A DNA stretch of 64,000 nucleotides from Hyalangium versicolor (GCF_020103695.1 NZ_JAHXBF010000004.1:62001-126000); one strand, 5' to 3'; positions 25,578-34,570 are shown, counted from the first letter of the stretch. Numbers and translations: made by a program. Notes: a model not told the origin generated them from the sequence alone.

Positions 25578-26519
25578 CTACTTCTTCGGCGCGGGTGCAG
25601 GCGCGGGCGCAGGCACAGGCGCGGGCGCCGCAGGAGCCTTCGCCGCCGTCGATACGCCCTTGTAGAGCATCTCGATGAACACCGGCTCCTTGATGAAGGC
25701 GTTGGCCCAGCTCTTGTACTTCTCCGGGAGTCCCTCGGCCTTGATCTGATCGAGCGTCTTGCCCGCCTCCTTCTTGGAGCGCACCAGGGCCGACGTCTCC
25801 TTCAGCATGGCCTGCGCGCGCTCCAGCTCCTCGCGGCCCGCCAGCGGACCGTGGCCCGGGATGATCTTCGCACCCGCCGGCAGCGTCTGGAGGATCTTCT
25901 CCTGGTCGCGGATGTAGCCGTCCAGCGTGCCGCCGTTGTCGAAGTCGATGAACGGGAACGAGTCCACCACGAGCAGATCGCCCGTGTGCAGCACGTTCGA
26001 ACCGGTGAAGTACACCGTCGTGTCTCCATCCGTGTGTCCGGCGGGGTAGTGCGTCAGGCGCACCTCCTCACCGTTGAACCAGATGGACATGCTGTTGTCA
26101 TAGGTGATGACGGGCAGGCCCTCCTTCGGGAGCGCCTTCACCTCCATCCCGAGCACCTTCTGATCGGAGGACAAGCGCGCGCGCACCGCCTCGTGCGCCA
26201 CGATGCGGCCCTCCTTGCCGAAGATGGGGTTGCCGCCCGTGTGGTCGAAGTGCCAGTGCGTGTTGAGCACGTACTGGATCTTCCCCTTGTTCAGCTTGTC
26301 GATGGCCGCGTTGATCTTCTGCGCCAGCGGGGCGAACTGATCGTCCACGATGAGCACGCCCTCGGGGCCTACCGAGACGGCGATGTTGCCGCCCTCGCCC
26401 ATCAGCATATGGACGTTGCCGGCAACAGTGGATTCCTTGATCTGGACCTTCGAGAAGTCCTGCTGCTGCGCGAGCGCGAGCGCAGGAGTCAGGGCCAGAG
26501 CTGCGACGAGAGCCTTCAT
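25578..26519 (-). CDS. secreted metallo-beta-lactamase-fold hydrolase
   Basis: A 313-residue protein with a Sec signal (cleavage after ALA at about residue 17). It keeps the zinc-binding set of the superfamily: H88, H90, D92 and H93 in HWHFDHTGG, the His of GHTDGD, the Asp of LHTGDLLVV and the His of IPGHGPLAG. Length to residue ~290 fits a stand-alone MBL-fold enzyme; a Pro/Ala tail (APAPVPAPAPAPAPKK) follows, possibly a spacer. Sequence style is closer to the periplasmic MBL-fold esterase/lactonase group than to true B1 beta-lactamases, so antibiotic hydrolysis is not claimed. Monocistronic on the minus strand, separated from the upstream lipoprotein by two hairpins. Confidence 0.87.
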   Translation of the reverse strand: MKALVAALALTPALALAQQQDFSKVQIKESTVAGNVHMLMGEGGNIAVSVGPEGVLIVDDQFAPLAQKINAAIDKLNKGKIQYVLNTHWHFDHTGGNPIFGKEGRIVAHEAVRARLSSDQKVLGMEVKALPKEGLPVITYDNSMSIWFNGEEVRLTHYPAGHTDGDTTVYFTGSNVLHTGDLLVVDSFPFIDFDNGGTLDGYIRDQEKILQTLPAGAKIIPGHGPLAGREELERAQAMLKETSALVRSKKEAGKTLDQIKAEGLPEKYKSWANAFIKEPVFIEMLYKGVSTAAKAPAAPAPVPAPAPAPAPKK

Positions 26520-26549
26520 ACGAGCGAGCCTCCAAGGGTGGAACGCTAC

Positions 26550-26592
26550 GGGAGCGGCACCTTAACCGCTCCCCATCAGCAGAAAAGCTGAT
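26550..26592 (-). terminator. two tandem hairpins after the Ig-like lipoprotein gene
   Basis: Two perfect inverted repeats follow the 26623-27264 gene on the minus strand: ATCAGC-AGAAAA-GCTGAT (26575-26592) and GGGAGCGG-N8-CCGCTCCC (26550-26573). In the transcript the first has a U-rich loop. No long U-tract follows, so this is a likely but not certain terminator. Confidence 0.55.
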
Positions 26593-26622
26593 TCGCGCCC
26601 ACCGCCGGAGCCCGCGCCCGCG

Positions 26623-27264
26623 CTAGTACTGGTTCCAGGGGCAGGAGACCACCTGAACGGTGCGCGTCACCGGCCCCACCGCGTGACCCGCCGCATCCGT
26701 CACCGAGTACTCCACCGTATACGTGCCCTCGACCCAGCCGTTCACGTAGCCCGTCACCGTCGCGCTCGGCGCCAGGTTGCCGTAGCACGCATCCGTCGCC
26801 GTGATACCCGGATCCACGAACTGGCTGCCGCACGGGTGGATGATGGTCTGCTCCCCATTGAGCGTCAGCGTGGGCGCGAGCGTGTCATCGACGACCACCG
26901 TGCGGATGGCCTCCCCCGTGGCCCCGTTGGCGTCCGTGGCCTGGTACTGCACGTAGTAGGTGCCCTGGGCGTTGGCATTGGGGCCCGGGCCGAACGCGTC
27001 ATGCCCCGAGTTGAAGGTGGCCACCTCGAGCGGGCTGCCCGCGCCGTCCGTGGCCTCGGCGCCCAGATCCACCCACGAGGACACTCCACACTCCAGCACC
27101 GTTACGGCCTCGCCGTTGAGCGTCACCGTCACCGCCCCGTCGATCCCTTGCGCCGTGCGCGCCAGCGAGCCCTCGTCCTCCAGGCCGCCACCACCGCAAC
27201 CGAACAGGGACAGTCCGAGAGTACCGATCAACACCTTCCAGCCATCATTGATGCGCAGGGCCAT
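26623..27264 (-). CDS. lipoprotein with two Ig-like (DUF5011/HYR-type) domains
   Basis: A 213-residue lipoprotein: signal with lipobox LFGC (Cys23), a short Gly/Glu linker, and two domains each beginning TLNGE and containing a single Cys (VLECGVSSWVDLGAEATDG; IHPCGSQFVDPGITATDACY). The ATDGAG/ATDACYG and YTVEYSVTDAAGHAVGPVTR strands are those of DUF5011/HYR beta-sandwich domains common on surface proteins. ATG 27264 is chosen because AGGAGA lies 6-11 nt before it and because it begins the signal peptide. Role: probably adhesion or surface structure. Confidence 0.85.
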   Translation of the reverse strand: MALRINDGWKVLIGTLGLSLFGCGGGGLEDEGSLARTAQGIDGAVTVTLNGEAVTVLECGVSSWVDLGAEATDGAGSPLEVATFNSGHDAFGPGPNANAQGTYYVQYQATDANGATGEAIRTVVVDDTLAPTLTLNGEQTIIHPCGSQFVDPGITATDACYGNLAPSATVTGYVNGWVEGTYTVEYSVTDAAGHAVGPVTRTVQVVSCPWNQY

Positions 27265-27598
27265 GTGTCTTTCTCCTCGTTGTCGAATGCCAGGGGTGGG
27301 GGCCCGATCGAACGGGCTCACCCGGACAGCAGGTGAAATTCCCTCAGCTGCCGAAACGCATTTAACGCCCCCCGAGAAAAATCTTGGAGGTCCTATCAGG
27401 TCACAAAAAATGAATGTTCTCCAATGGTTGGACCCTCACAACCGCGATGGAAAACGAGGTACCGACCCACCCCAGATGGGTAGGAACTGACACCGTGGGA
27501 GTGGCCGTTCGGGTAGACGTAAGGTCCTGCAAAGAGGCCCTAAGGGCCTCGCGGGTCCCCCGGCCACCGCGCCCCTCCCACATCGCCCGGAGTTCCTC
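27265..27598. other. divergent intergenic region
   Basis: A 334-bp stretch between the Ig-like lipoprotein gene (minus) and the small secreted protein gene (plus). GC is lower around 27360-27420. A perfect 7-bp inverted repeat GAGGCCC-TAA-GGGCCTC lies at 27534-27550, just upstream of the plus-strand gene; it could be an operator or simply a GC-rich palindrome. No convincing ORF. Confidence 0.4.
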
Positions 27599-27841
27599 AT
27601 GCGCCGCACTGCCTTCGCCGTCGCCGCAGCCTTCGTGCTGGGCGCTCTCAGCCATGCTGCCTACGCGGCGAACCCGCCCAAGCTCGAGGACGCGCTCGTC
27701 CACCTGCGCTACGCGCTCAACGCCCTAAAGCGCGCCGAGGTCCCCGACAAGGCCAGTGCTCACCGGGACCAAGCCGTCCAGCTCACCGAGAAGGCCCTCG
27801 AAGAAGTGAACAAGGGCGTCCAGGCCAGCGCCGCGAAGTGA
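27599..27841 (+). CDS. small secreted helical protein of unknown function
   Basis: An 80-residue protein with a clean Sec signal (1-23, cleavage after AYA). The mature ~57 residues are one or two amphipathic helices (LEDALVHLRYALNALKRAE; DQAVQLTEKALEEVNKGVQA), rich in Ala/Leu/Glu/Lys and without Cys. Size and helix pattern suggest a small periplasmic helical-hairpin protein. A GGAG lies before the ATG. It is followed 123 bp later by the 1738-residue repeat protein on the same strand. Confidence 0.7.
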   Translation: MRRTAFAVAAAFVLGALSHAAYAANPPKLEDALVHLRYALNALKRAEVPDKASAHRDQAVQLTEKALEEVNKGVQASAAK

Positions 27842-27964
27842 TCCCCAGGAAAAACCTATCCCAACAACTGGGACCGGCGGCGGATCGATAATCCCTGCAT
27901 GGGGGGGGCCTTTCCGCCTTCCGCCCCGGGTCAACCGGGAGCTCCAGTCCTCAAGAGGCAACGC

Positions 27965-30900
27965 ATGTCCGTCAACAGCGTCGGTGGTGGTGGCTCGTCC
28001 AACAACCGGGTGAAGGATGAGCCCAAAGCGCAACCCAAGCCGAAGGAAGCTCCCAAGGCGGCGACCAACCGGGTGAAGCAGTCCGACGGTTTCGAGACGA
28101 AGGGAGACTCCCGCAAGCGCAACCAGCAGGCGATGCTGGGCTCCACCACGGCGCCGCAGACGGCCAAGCCCCCCGAGCAGGCCCAGGCCGGTGCGCTGGA
28201 GAAGCTCGGCCTGACGGCCCAGGACGTCGTGCAGGCCGGCACCAACGCCGCGCCGCACCTGGAGAAGGCCGCGCAGGCCGTGGTCCAGGGCAAGTATGAC
28301 GAGGCGCTCGCGCATCTGAAGGAAGCAGCGACCTCTTCGCCGGAGATCGCCGAGAAGGCCGTGCTCGGCCTGGCGAAGAACCTGCCCGAGGGCGTGGCCA
28401 AGACGCTGCTCACGGACAAGGAGCTGGTGCATCAGCTGGTGACCAACGGCGATCTGCACACCGCCGTGGGCAAGCTGATCCAGAACCCCACGGACCTGGG
28501 CGCCGTGCGCGATCTGCTCGGCAACGACAAGCTGCGCGACGCCACGCTCACCGCGCTGGGCAAGGACAAGGGCGTCCAGGCACAGCTCGAGAAGCTCGGC
28601 CTGACGCCGCAGGATCTCGTCTCCGCCGGCAAGGCCGCACCGAACCTCCTCGGCGCGTTCCAGAAGCTGCAGTCCGGGGACGTGAAGGGCGCGCTCACCG
28701 ACTTCCAAGCCGCCGTGCAGTCCGCTCCGGACCTGGCCGCCAAGCTGGGCCAGAAGCTGCTCGACAAGGTCCCCCAGAACATCAAGGACCAGTTCGCCAA
28801 GCTGGGCATCACCTCCGAGGCCCTTCAGAAGTCCGGCGCCGCGCTGCCCCTCCTCTATGACGCCGCGGATGCGGCGGCGAAGGGCGACTGGCAGAAGGCG
28901 CTCTCCAGCCTCCAGCAGGCCGCCGGAGCCGCGCCCGAGGTCGTCCAGCAGGCCATCAAGGGCCTCGCGGGACAGCTCCCGGACAACCTCGGTGCCGTCA
29001 AGTCGCTGCTCACCGACGACGCCTTTGTGAAGGAGCTCGTCTCCAACAAGGACCTGCATGATCAGGTCGGCAAGCTCTTCAATGACTCCACGCGGCTGGA
29101 GGGCCTGCGCGGACTGCTGGGCAATGACAAGGCGCGCGACGCGGCGCTCAAGGCGCTCGGCAATGATCCGAGCGTCAAGGCTCAGCTCGAGAAGATCGGC
29201 CTGACGCCGCAGGACCTCGTCCAGGCAGGCAAGGCGGCCCCGAAGCTGTGGGATTCCTTCGAGAAGCTGCAGTCCGGTGATGTGAAGGGCGCGCTCACCG
29301 ACTTCCAGGCCGCCGTGCAGGCGGCTCCGGACCTGGCCACCAAGCTGGGTCAGAAGCTGCTCGACAAGGTCCCGCAGGGCATCAAGGACCAGTTCGCCAA
29401 GCTGGGCATCACCCCCGAGGCCCTTCAGAAGGCCGGCGCCGCGCTGCCCAAGCTCTACGAGGCTGCTGACGCCGCCTCCAAGGGCGATTGGAAGGGTGCC
29501 TACAGCGCCATCAAGGACGCCGCCGCTGCGGCCCCGGACCTCGCGACCCAGGCCCTCAAGGGTCTGGCCCAACAGCTCCCGGCCAACCTCGGCGCCGCGA
29601 AGTCGCTGCTCACCAACGACGCGTTCCTCAAGGAGCTCGTCACCAACAAGGATCTCCAGGGTTCGCTCGAGAAGCTCATTGGCGGCGACACCAGCGCCAT
29701 CAAGGAGCTGCTCTCCAACGACAAGGCCCGCGACGCCGCCCTCACCGCCATCAGCAATGATCCGGGGGTCAAGGCACAGCTCGAGAAGCTCGGCCTGACG
29801 CCGCAGGATCTCGTCTCCGCCGGCAAGGCCGCTCCGAAGATCCTGGAGGCCTTCGAGAAGCTCCAAGCCGGCGACGTGAAGGGCGCGCTCACCGACTTCC
29901 AGAAGGCAGTGGTGACCTCGCCCGAGCTGGCCGCCAAGCTGGGTCAGAAGCTGCTCGACAAGGTCCCGCAGGGCATCAAGGACCAGTTCGCCAAGCTGGG
30001 CATCACCCCCGAGGCCCTTCAGAAGGCTGGCGCCGCGCTGCCCAAGCTCTACGAGGCCGCTGACGCCGCCTCCAAGGGCGATTGGAAGGGTGCCTACAGC
30101 GCCATCAAGGACGCGGCGGCGGCGGCTCCGGATCTCGCGACCCAGGCCCTCAAGGGTCTGGCCAACCAGCTCCCCGACTCGCTGGGCGCCGCGAAGTCTC
30201 TGCTCACCAACGACGCGTTCCTCAAGGAGCTCGTCACCAACAAGAACCTCCAGGGCTCGCTCGAGAAGCTCATCGGCGGTGACACCAGCGCCATCAAGGA
30301 GCTGCTCTCCAACGACAAGGCCCGCGACGCCGCCCTCACCGCCATCGGGCAGGACAAGGGCGTCCAGGATCAGCTCGCCAAGCTCGGCCTGACTCCCGAG
30401 GATCTCGTTGCCGCCGGCAAGGCCGCTCCGAAGATCCTCGAGGCCTTCGAGAAGCTCCAGGCCGGTGACGTGAAGGGCGCGCTCACTGACTTCCAGGCCG
30501 CCGTGCAGGCGGCTCCGGATCTGGCCGCCAAGCTGGGCCAGAAGCTGCTCGACAAGGTCCCGCAGAACATCAAGGACCAGTTCGCCAAGCTGGGCATCAC
30601 CCCCGAGGCCCTCCAGAAGGCTGGCGCCGCCCTGCCCAAGCTCTATGAGGCCGCCGACGCCGCCGTGAAGGGCGATTGGAAGACTGCCTACAACGCCCTC
30701 AAGGACGCCGCCGCCGCGGCCCCGGACCTCGCGACCCAGGCCCTCAAGGGTCTGGCCAACCAGCTCCCGGACAACCTCGGTGTCGTCAAGTCGCTGCTCA
30801 CCAACGACGCGTTCCTCAAGGAACTCGTCACCAACAAGGACCTCCAGGGCTCGATCGAGAAGCTCGTCAGCGGAGACGCCAGCGGCATCCGCGGGCTCCT

Positions 30901-33181
30901 CGAGAACGACAAGGCCCGCGACGCTGCCCTCACCGCCATCGGGCAGGACAAGGGCATCCAGGAGAAGCTCGCCAAGATCGGCCTCACCCCCGAGGACCTC
31001 GTCGAGGCCGGCAAGGCCGCTCCGAAGCTCCTCGAGGCCTTCGAGCAGATCGCCGCCGGCAACATCAAGGATGGCCTGCTCAAGGCGCAGGAGGCCGTCG
31101 AGGCCGCGCCCGAGCTGGCCGCCAAGCTCGGCCAGAAGCTCGTGGACGCCCTGCCCGCCGAGGTGAAGCAGCAGCTGGGCAAGCTGGGCATCACCGAGGA
31201 CGCCCTGCGCACCGCCGGCCCCGCGCTGCCGCACCTCTATGACGCCGTGCAGTCCGTCGCCAAGGGCGACTGGAAGGGCGCGCTCGATGCCGTCCGCGAG
31301 GCCGCCATCGCCGCGCCGGACCTGGCGACCCAGGCGCTCAAGGGCCTGGCCAACCAGCTCCCGGACAACCTCGGCGCCGTCAAGACGCTGCTCACCAATG
31401 ACGCGTTCCTCAAGGAGCTCGTCACCAACAAGGATCTCCACGACCAGGTCGGCAAGCTCTTCAACGACTCGACCCGCATGGAGGGCCTCCGCGGCCTGCT
31501 CGGCAACGACACGGCCCGCGACGCCGCGCTCTCCGCGCTCTCCAGCGATCCCACCGTCAAGGCCGCGCTCGAGAAGATGGGCCTGAGCTCGGCGGACCTC
31601 GTCGAGGCCGGCAAGGCCGCGCCGCACCTGTTCGACGCGATGAAGGCCTTCGGCGAGGGCAACATCGAGGCGGGCGTCACCGCCCTGGGCAAGGCTGCGG
31701 ACGCCGCGCCCGCCCTGCTGGACAAGATCGGCCAGAAGGTCGTCGCCACGCTGCCCGAGGGCGTGCGCAACGCCATCAACAGCCTGGGGCTCACGCCCTC
31801 CGAGCTGGCCCAGGCCGCCAAGGCCCTGCCGGACCTCATCCGCGCCGGTCAGGCCATCGTCTCCAACGATCCGCAGGCGGCCCTGCTCAGCCTCAAGAAC
31901 GCGGCCGGAAAGATTCCCCCCGCGCTCGTCGAGAAGGCCATCACCACCATGGCCTCGAAGCTGCCGGACACGGGCTTCTCCGGCATGGCGCGGTCGCTGC
32001 TCACCGACCCGGCCTTCGTCAAGGAGCTGGTCAACAACAAGGACCTGCACGCCTCCTTCGACAAGATGATGAAGGGCGACTTCATCTCCGGCCTCAAGGA
32101 GATGATGGGCAACACCGTCGTCCGCAACGCCGCCGCCAACGCCCTGGCCTCCAACCCGGAGATCATGGACAAGCTCAAGGCGTTCGGCATCCAGAACGGC
32201 GCCGACGTCGCCGCCCTGGGCGCGGCCGTCTTCGACGTGCTGGACGCCACCAAGAGCCTGGCCAGCAACCCGCCCGACGTGAACGCCGCGATGCAGTCGC
32301 TGGCCAAGGCCGCGGGTAATCTCTCGCCGGACCTCCGGGCGCGCATGGTGGGCGCGTTCGCCGACAAGGTGGGCCTGCCGCCCTTCGCCAAGGATGTCCT
32401 GGTCGCCGCCGCCGGCCTCATCGGCAACGAGGCGGTGGGCAAGTCGCTGGGTCAGGCCTTCGACGCGCTCAAGAAGGGAGACGTGGCGGGCTTCGCCGCG
32501 GGCATCGCGCACACGGGCCGCACCATCGCCGAGACGGCGCCCGAGGTGGCCAAGGCGTTCCTCGACAGCCTGTCGAAGATCCCCGGCAGCATCGGCAAGC
32601 TGTTCGCCGACCCGCAGCTCAACGCCGCCATGGTGGACACCGGCGCGGCCGCCAACATGTTCAACGCGTTCGAGAAGATCGCCCACGGTGACATCGGCGG
32701 AGCGCTCAACGAGATCGCCTCGGCGGCCGGCAACCTGCTCGGCCAGAAGCCGCACTTCGAGGTGGCCGGCGTGGAGTTGCCCTTCGGCCAGGCGGGCATC
32801 GAGAACTTCAGCCGCCTCTTCGGGCGATTCGTCGATGCGCTCCCGGACAAGATCAAGGCGAAGATCACCCAGAAGGCCGCGGAGTTCGCCGCCAAGGCGG
32901 GCCTGCAGTCGGTGCCCATCATTGGCAACATCGTCAGCGGCATCAGTGCCATCGGCAGCGTGAAGGATCTGGTGGACGCCCTGGGCAAGGATCCGAAGGA
33001 TCCCGTGGCGATCGCCCTCGCCGCCGGCCAGGTCGGCCTGGACGTGGCCGGCATGGTGCCGGGCCTCAACTCCATCACCGGCCCGCTGAAGATCGTCCTG
33101 GGCACCGCCACGGTCATCAAGGGCGCGGCGGACCTCATCGGCGATCTGCAGGAGTTCCAGCAGGGCCTGCTGGGCACATAG
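27965..33181 (+). CDS. 1738-residue tandem alpha-helical repeat protein with hydrophobic C-terminus
   Basis: No signal peptide. Residues 1-75 are a Gly/Ser/Asn/Lys/Pro-rich disordered tail that includes KQSDGFETK. From residue 81 the protein is a series of ~200-residue units starting with LGLTPQDLV-like segments at about 81, 211, 411, 609, 807, 1005, 1205 and 1407; the first unit is short (130). Each full unit has two similar ~70-residue halves (LGLTPQDLV...LDKVPQ and LGITPEALQ...KGLAQQLP) and a ~60-residue linker with LLTNDAFLKELVTNKDL. The last ~100 residues carry Gly-rich hydrophobic stretches (VPIIGNIVSGISAIGSV; SITGPLKIVLGTATVIKGA). ATG 27965 has AGAGG upstream. All-helical superhelix expected. 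Family unknown to me; secretion route not evident. Confidence 0.85.
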   Translation: MSVNSVGGGGSSNNRVKDEPKAQPKPKEAPKAATNRVKQSDGFETKGDSRKRNQQAMLGSTTAPQTAKPPEQAQAGALEKLGLTAQDVVQAGTNAAPHLEKAAQAVVQGKYDEALAHLKEAATSSPEIAEKAVLGLAKNLPEGVAKTLLTDKELVHQLVTNGDLHTAVGKLIQNPTDLGAVRDLLGNDKLRDATLTALGKDKGVQAQLEKLGLTPQDLVSAGKAAPNLLGAFQKLQSGDVKGALTDFQAAVQSAPDLAAKLGQKLLDKVPQNIKDQFAKLGITSEALQKSGAALPLLYDAADAAAKGDWQKALSSLQQAAGAAPEVVQQAIKGLAGQLPDNLGAVKSLLTDDAFVKELVSNKDLHDQVGKLFNDSTRLEGLRGLLGNDKARDAALKALGNDPSVKAQLEKIGLTPQDLVQAGKAAPKLWDSFEKLQSGDVKGALTDFQAAVQAAPDLATKLGQKLLDKVPQGIKDQFAKLGITPEALQKAGAALPKLYEAADAASKGDWKGAYSAIKDAAAAAPDLATQALKGLAQQLPANLGAAKSLLTNDAFLKELVTNKDLQGSLEKLIGGDTSAIKELLSNDKARDAALTAISNDPGVKAQLEKLGLTPQDLVSAGKAAPKILEAFEKLQAGDVKGALTDFQKAVVTSPELAAKLGQKLLDKVPQGIKDQFAKLGITPEALQKAGAALPKLYEAADAASKGDWKGAYSAIKDAAAAAPDLATQALKGLANQLPDSLGAAKSLLTNDAFLKELVTNKNLQGSLEKLIGGDTSAIKELLSNDKARDAALTAIGQDKGVQDQLAKLGLTPEDLVAAGKAAPKILEAFEKLQAGDVKGALTDFQAAVQAAPDLAAKLGQKLLDKVPQNIKDQFAKLGITPEALQKAGAALPKLYEAADAAVKGDWKTAYNALKDAAAAAPDLATQALKGLANQLPDNLGVVKSLLTNDAFLKELVTNKDLQGSIEKLVSGDASGIRGLLENDKARDAALTAIGQDKGIQEKLAKIGLTPEDLVEAGKAAPKLLEAFEQIAAGNIKDGLLKAQEAVEAAPELAAKLGQKLVDALPAEVKQQLGKLGITEDALRTAGPALPHLYDAVQSVAKGDWKGALDAVREAAIAAPDLATQALKGLANQLPDNLGAVKTLLTNDAFLKELVTNKDLHDQVGKLFNDSTRMEGLRGLLGNDTARDAALSALSSDPTVKAALEKMGLSSADLVEAGKAAPHLFDAMKAFGEGNIEAGVTALGKAADAAPALLDKIGQKVVATLPEGVRNAINSLGLTPSELAQAAKALPDLIRAGQAIVSNDPQAALLSLKNAAGKIPPALVEKAITTMASKLPDTGFSGMARSLLTDPAFVKELVNNKDLHASFDKMMKGDFISGLKEMMGNTVVRNAAANALASNPEIMDKLKAFGIQNGADVAALGAAVFDVLDATKSLASNPPDVNAAMQSLAKAAGNLSPDLRARMVGAFADKVGLPPFAKDVLVAAAGLIGNEAVGKSLGQAFDALKKGDVAGFAAGIAHTGRTIAETAPEVAKAFLDSLSKIPGSIGKLFADPQLNAAMVDTGAAANMFNAFEKIAHGDIGGALNEIASAAGNLLGQKPHFEVAGVELPFGQAGIENFSRLFGRFVDALPDKIKAKITQKAAEFAAKAGLQSVPIIGNIVSGISAIGSVKDLVDALGKDPKDPVAIALAAGQVGLDVAGMVPGLNSITGPLKIVLGTATVIKGAADLIGDLQEFQQGLLGT
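28595..31576 (+). repeat. five ~198-codon tandem coding repeats
   Basis: Unit starts at about 28595, 29195, 29789, 30383 and 30977, spacing 594-600 bp. The central units are very close at DNA level; long runs look identical, for example around 29345-29490 compared with 29939-30084. Divergence rises toward both ends, as expected for recent internal tandem duplication by recombination. Confidence 0.9.
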
Positions 33182-33200
33182 CCGCCGCGGTGAGCTGCAC

Positions 33201-33243
33201 GCGTGGTGGACGCTCTCCCGCTGGCCGGGTAGCGTCCCCACGC
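33201..33243 (+). terminator. hairpin between repeat-protein gene and ceramidase gene
   Basis: GCGTGGTGGACGC (33201-33213) pairs with GCGTCCCCACGC (33232-33243) with one bulge. It lies 20 bp after the repeat-protein stop and ends just before the ceramidase ATG, so it could attenuate read-through or hide the ceramidase ribosome site. No U-tract. Confidence 0.4.
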
Positions 33244-33244
33244 C

Positions 33245-34048
33245 ATGCAGATACCCACCATCGGTTTCTGGGGACCGGCGACGTCGACGGTGGACTGGTG
33301 CGAGACGAACTACCAGCACGTCTTCTACATCGCGGAGCTGTTCAACTCGGTGTCCAGCCTGGCCATGGTGCTCGCGGGGGTGCTGGGCATCCTGCTGCAC
33401 CGGAACGTGCTGGAGCGCCGCTTCCTGGTCGCCTTCGCCCTGGTATCGGTGGTGGGGCTGGGGAGCATCGCCTTCCACGCGACGCTCCTCTTCCAGTGCC
33501 AGATGCTGGACGAGCTGCCCATGCTCTACCTCGCGCTGGCCATCGTCTACATCCTGGTGGAGAACCAACCGGAGCGGCGCTTCGGGACGTGGTTCCCGCT
33601 GGCGCTGCTCGGACACGCGGTGCTCGTCACCTCACTGGTGGCCTTCACGCGCGGGAAGCTCCAGTTCTACCTCTTCCACGCGAGCTTCGGCTCCCTGGAG
33701 CTCTACGCCCTGGCCCGCGTCTACCTCATCCACCGCCGCAACCGGGACGCGAGGACCCGCCGCATCTACCGGCTTGGCATGAGCTCCTACGCGCTCGCGA
33801 TCGCCGTGTGGATGAGCGACATCCGCTTCTGCTCCACGCTCAACGAGTCGCTGCCCGCGCACGGATTCCCCAACCCCCAGCTCCACGCGTGGTGGCACGT
33901 GCTGGTGTCCTGCGGCTTCTACGCGCTGCTGATCGTCATCGCCCATGATCGACTGAAAACGCTCGGGCAGGAGCCCCAGACACACCTGGCCATGGGGGTG
34001 ATTCCGCTCGTGCGGGGAACCGCGCTCCCCGCGGCACGTCGCGGCTAG
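33245..34048 (+). CDS. alkaline ceramidase family protein
   Basis: A 267-residue membrane protein with about seven hydrophobic helices. The N-terminus (GFWGPATSTVDWCETNY) is that of eukaryotic alkaline ceramidases (YPC1/ACER). The calcium-site residues D17, W18, E20, N22 and E31 are present, and so is the zinc/catalytic set S74, H78 (SIAFHAT), D89 (MLDELPM), H214 and H218 (LHAWWH), at a constant offset of about 2-3 from human ACER3. The enzyme should hydrolyse ceramide to sphingoid base and fatty acid in the membrane. Myxobacteria make ceramide-type lipids, so a remodelling role is reasonable. C-terminal ~30 residues are poorly conserved. It starts 63 bp after the repeat-protein gene. Confidence 0.88.
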   Translation: MQIPTIGFWGPATSTVDWCETNYQHVFYIAELFNSVSSLAMVLAGVLGILLHRNVLERRFLVAFALVSVVGLGSIAFHATLLFQCQMLDELPMLYLALAIVYILVENQPERRFGTWFPLALLGHAVLVTSLVAFTRGKLQFYLFHASFGSLELYALARVYLIHRRNRDARTRRIYRLGMSSYALAIAVWMSDIRFCSTLNESLPAHGFPNPQLHAWWHVLVSCGFYALLIVIAHDRLKTLGQEPQTHLAMGVIPLVRGTALPAARRG

Positions 34049-34063
34049 CGAGCGCTCAGGCGC

Positions 34064-34570
34064 TCACATCACGGAGTCGCTCTCGCGCATCTCGGAGAGG
34101 GTCTGCGCCTTCTGACGCAGCTCCCGGCCATCGCAGGGCTTCCTCAGCTCCGACAGCAGCGGAGACTCGCCGAACTCCTGGCGGATCTCCTCCCAGGAGT
34201 AGTCCGAGTAGGCCGAGCACAGCACCACCGGCAGTGCGGGATCCACCTGGCGCAGGCGCCGGAGCGTCTCGACGCCGTTCCATCCCGGAGGCATCCGGTA
34301 GTCCAGGATGACCAGCGAGTAGGGGCGGCCTTGCTCGAGCGCCCGCTCCACCTTGGCCACACCCTCCTGGCCCTGGAAGGCGGAGTCGACTTCGAACGAC
34401 TCCTCGCGCGGTATGTCCTTCAGGACACCTGCCCCCAGCAGTTCCTCCTCCAGCAGTGCGAGTCGATCGTGACCTGGACTCGTGGGCGGACACAGCACTC
34501 GGCGGAAATCCCGGTGGATGGCCGTTGAGTCATCAATGATGAGGATGCGTTTCGTGTTTTCACTCGTCAT
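34064..34570 (-). CDS. single-domain response regulator with extended beta1-beta2 loop
   Basis: A 168-residue receiver domain: acidic pair D13/D14, phospho-acceptor D90 in VILDYRMPPGWNGVET, S118 in LCSAYSDYSWEE and K143 in LRKP. The distance from D13 to D90 is ~33 residues longer than in CheY because of an insertion (about 30-58). This insertion plus the RMPPGWxGVET and AYSDYSWxE signatures mark a known receiver subfamily that is usually paired with hybrid or orphan PAS kinases. There is no output domain, so it acts through protein contact or phosphotransfer. No kinase is adjacent. Confidence 0.85.
   Translation of the reverse strand: MTSENTKRILIIDDSTAIHRDFRRVLCPPTSPGHDRLALLEEELLGAGVLKDIPREESFEVDSAFQGQEGVAKVERALEQGRPYSLVILDYRMPPGWNGVETLRRLRQVDPALPVVLCSAYSDYSWEEIRQEFGESPLLSELRKPCDGRELRQKAQTLSEMRESDSVM

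Noticed and set aside
25578..26519. Beta-lactamase resistance gene
   Set aside because: The metal site is that of the general MBL-fold superfamily; nothing in the sequence shows true beta-lactamase specificity.
24315..26591. 758-residue open frame on the plus strand
   Set aside because: Antisense to the coiled-coil membrane genes and the metallo-beta-lactamase-fold gene; biased Arg/Leu composition.
27534..27550. GAGGCCC-TAA-GGGCCTC palindrome as a terminator
   Set aside because: It lies upstream of a gene and between divergent units, with a 3-nt loop and no U-tract; left as an unassigned palindrome.
28595..31576. Possible CRISPR or noncoding tandem array
   Set aside because: Repeat period is ~594 bp, a multiple of three, and the frame stays open with conserved protein sequence, so it is a coding repeat.
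27725..33616. 1963-residue open frame on the minus strand
   Set aside because: It is the antisense shadow of the tandem-repeat protein; high GC at third positions removes stop codons. Its composition (Leu/Gly/Glu/Arg-rich) is typical of such shadows and no signal, start site or domain is seen.
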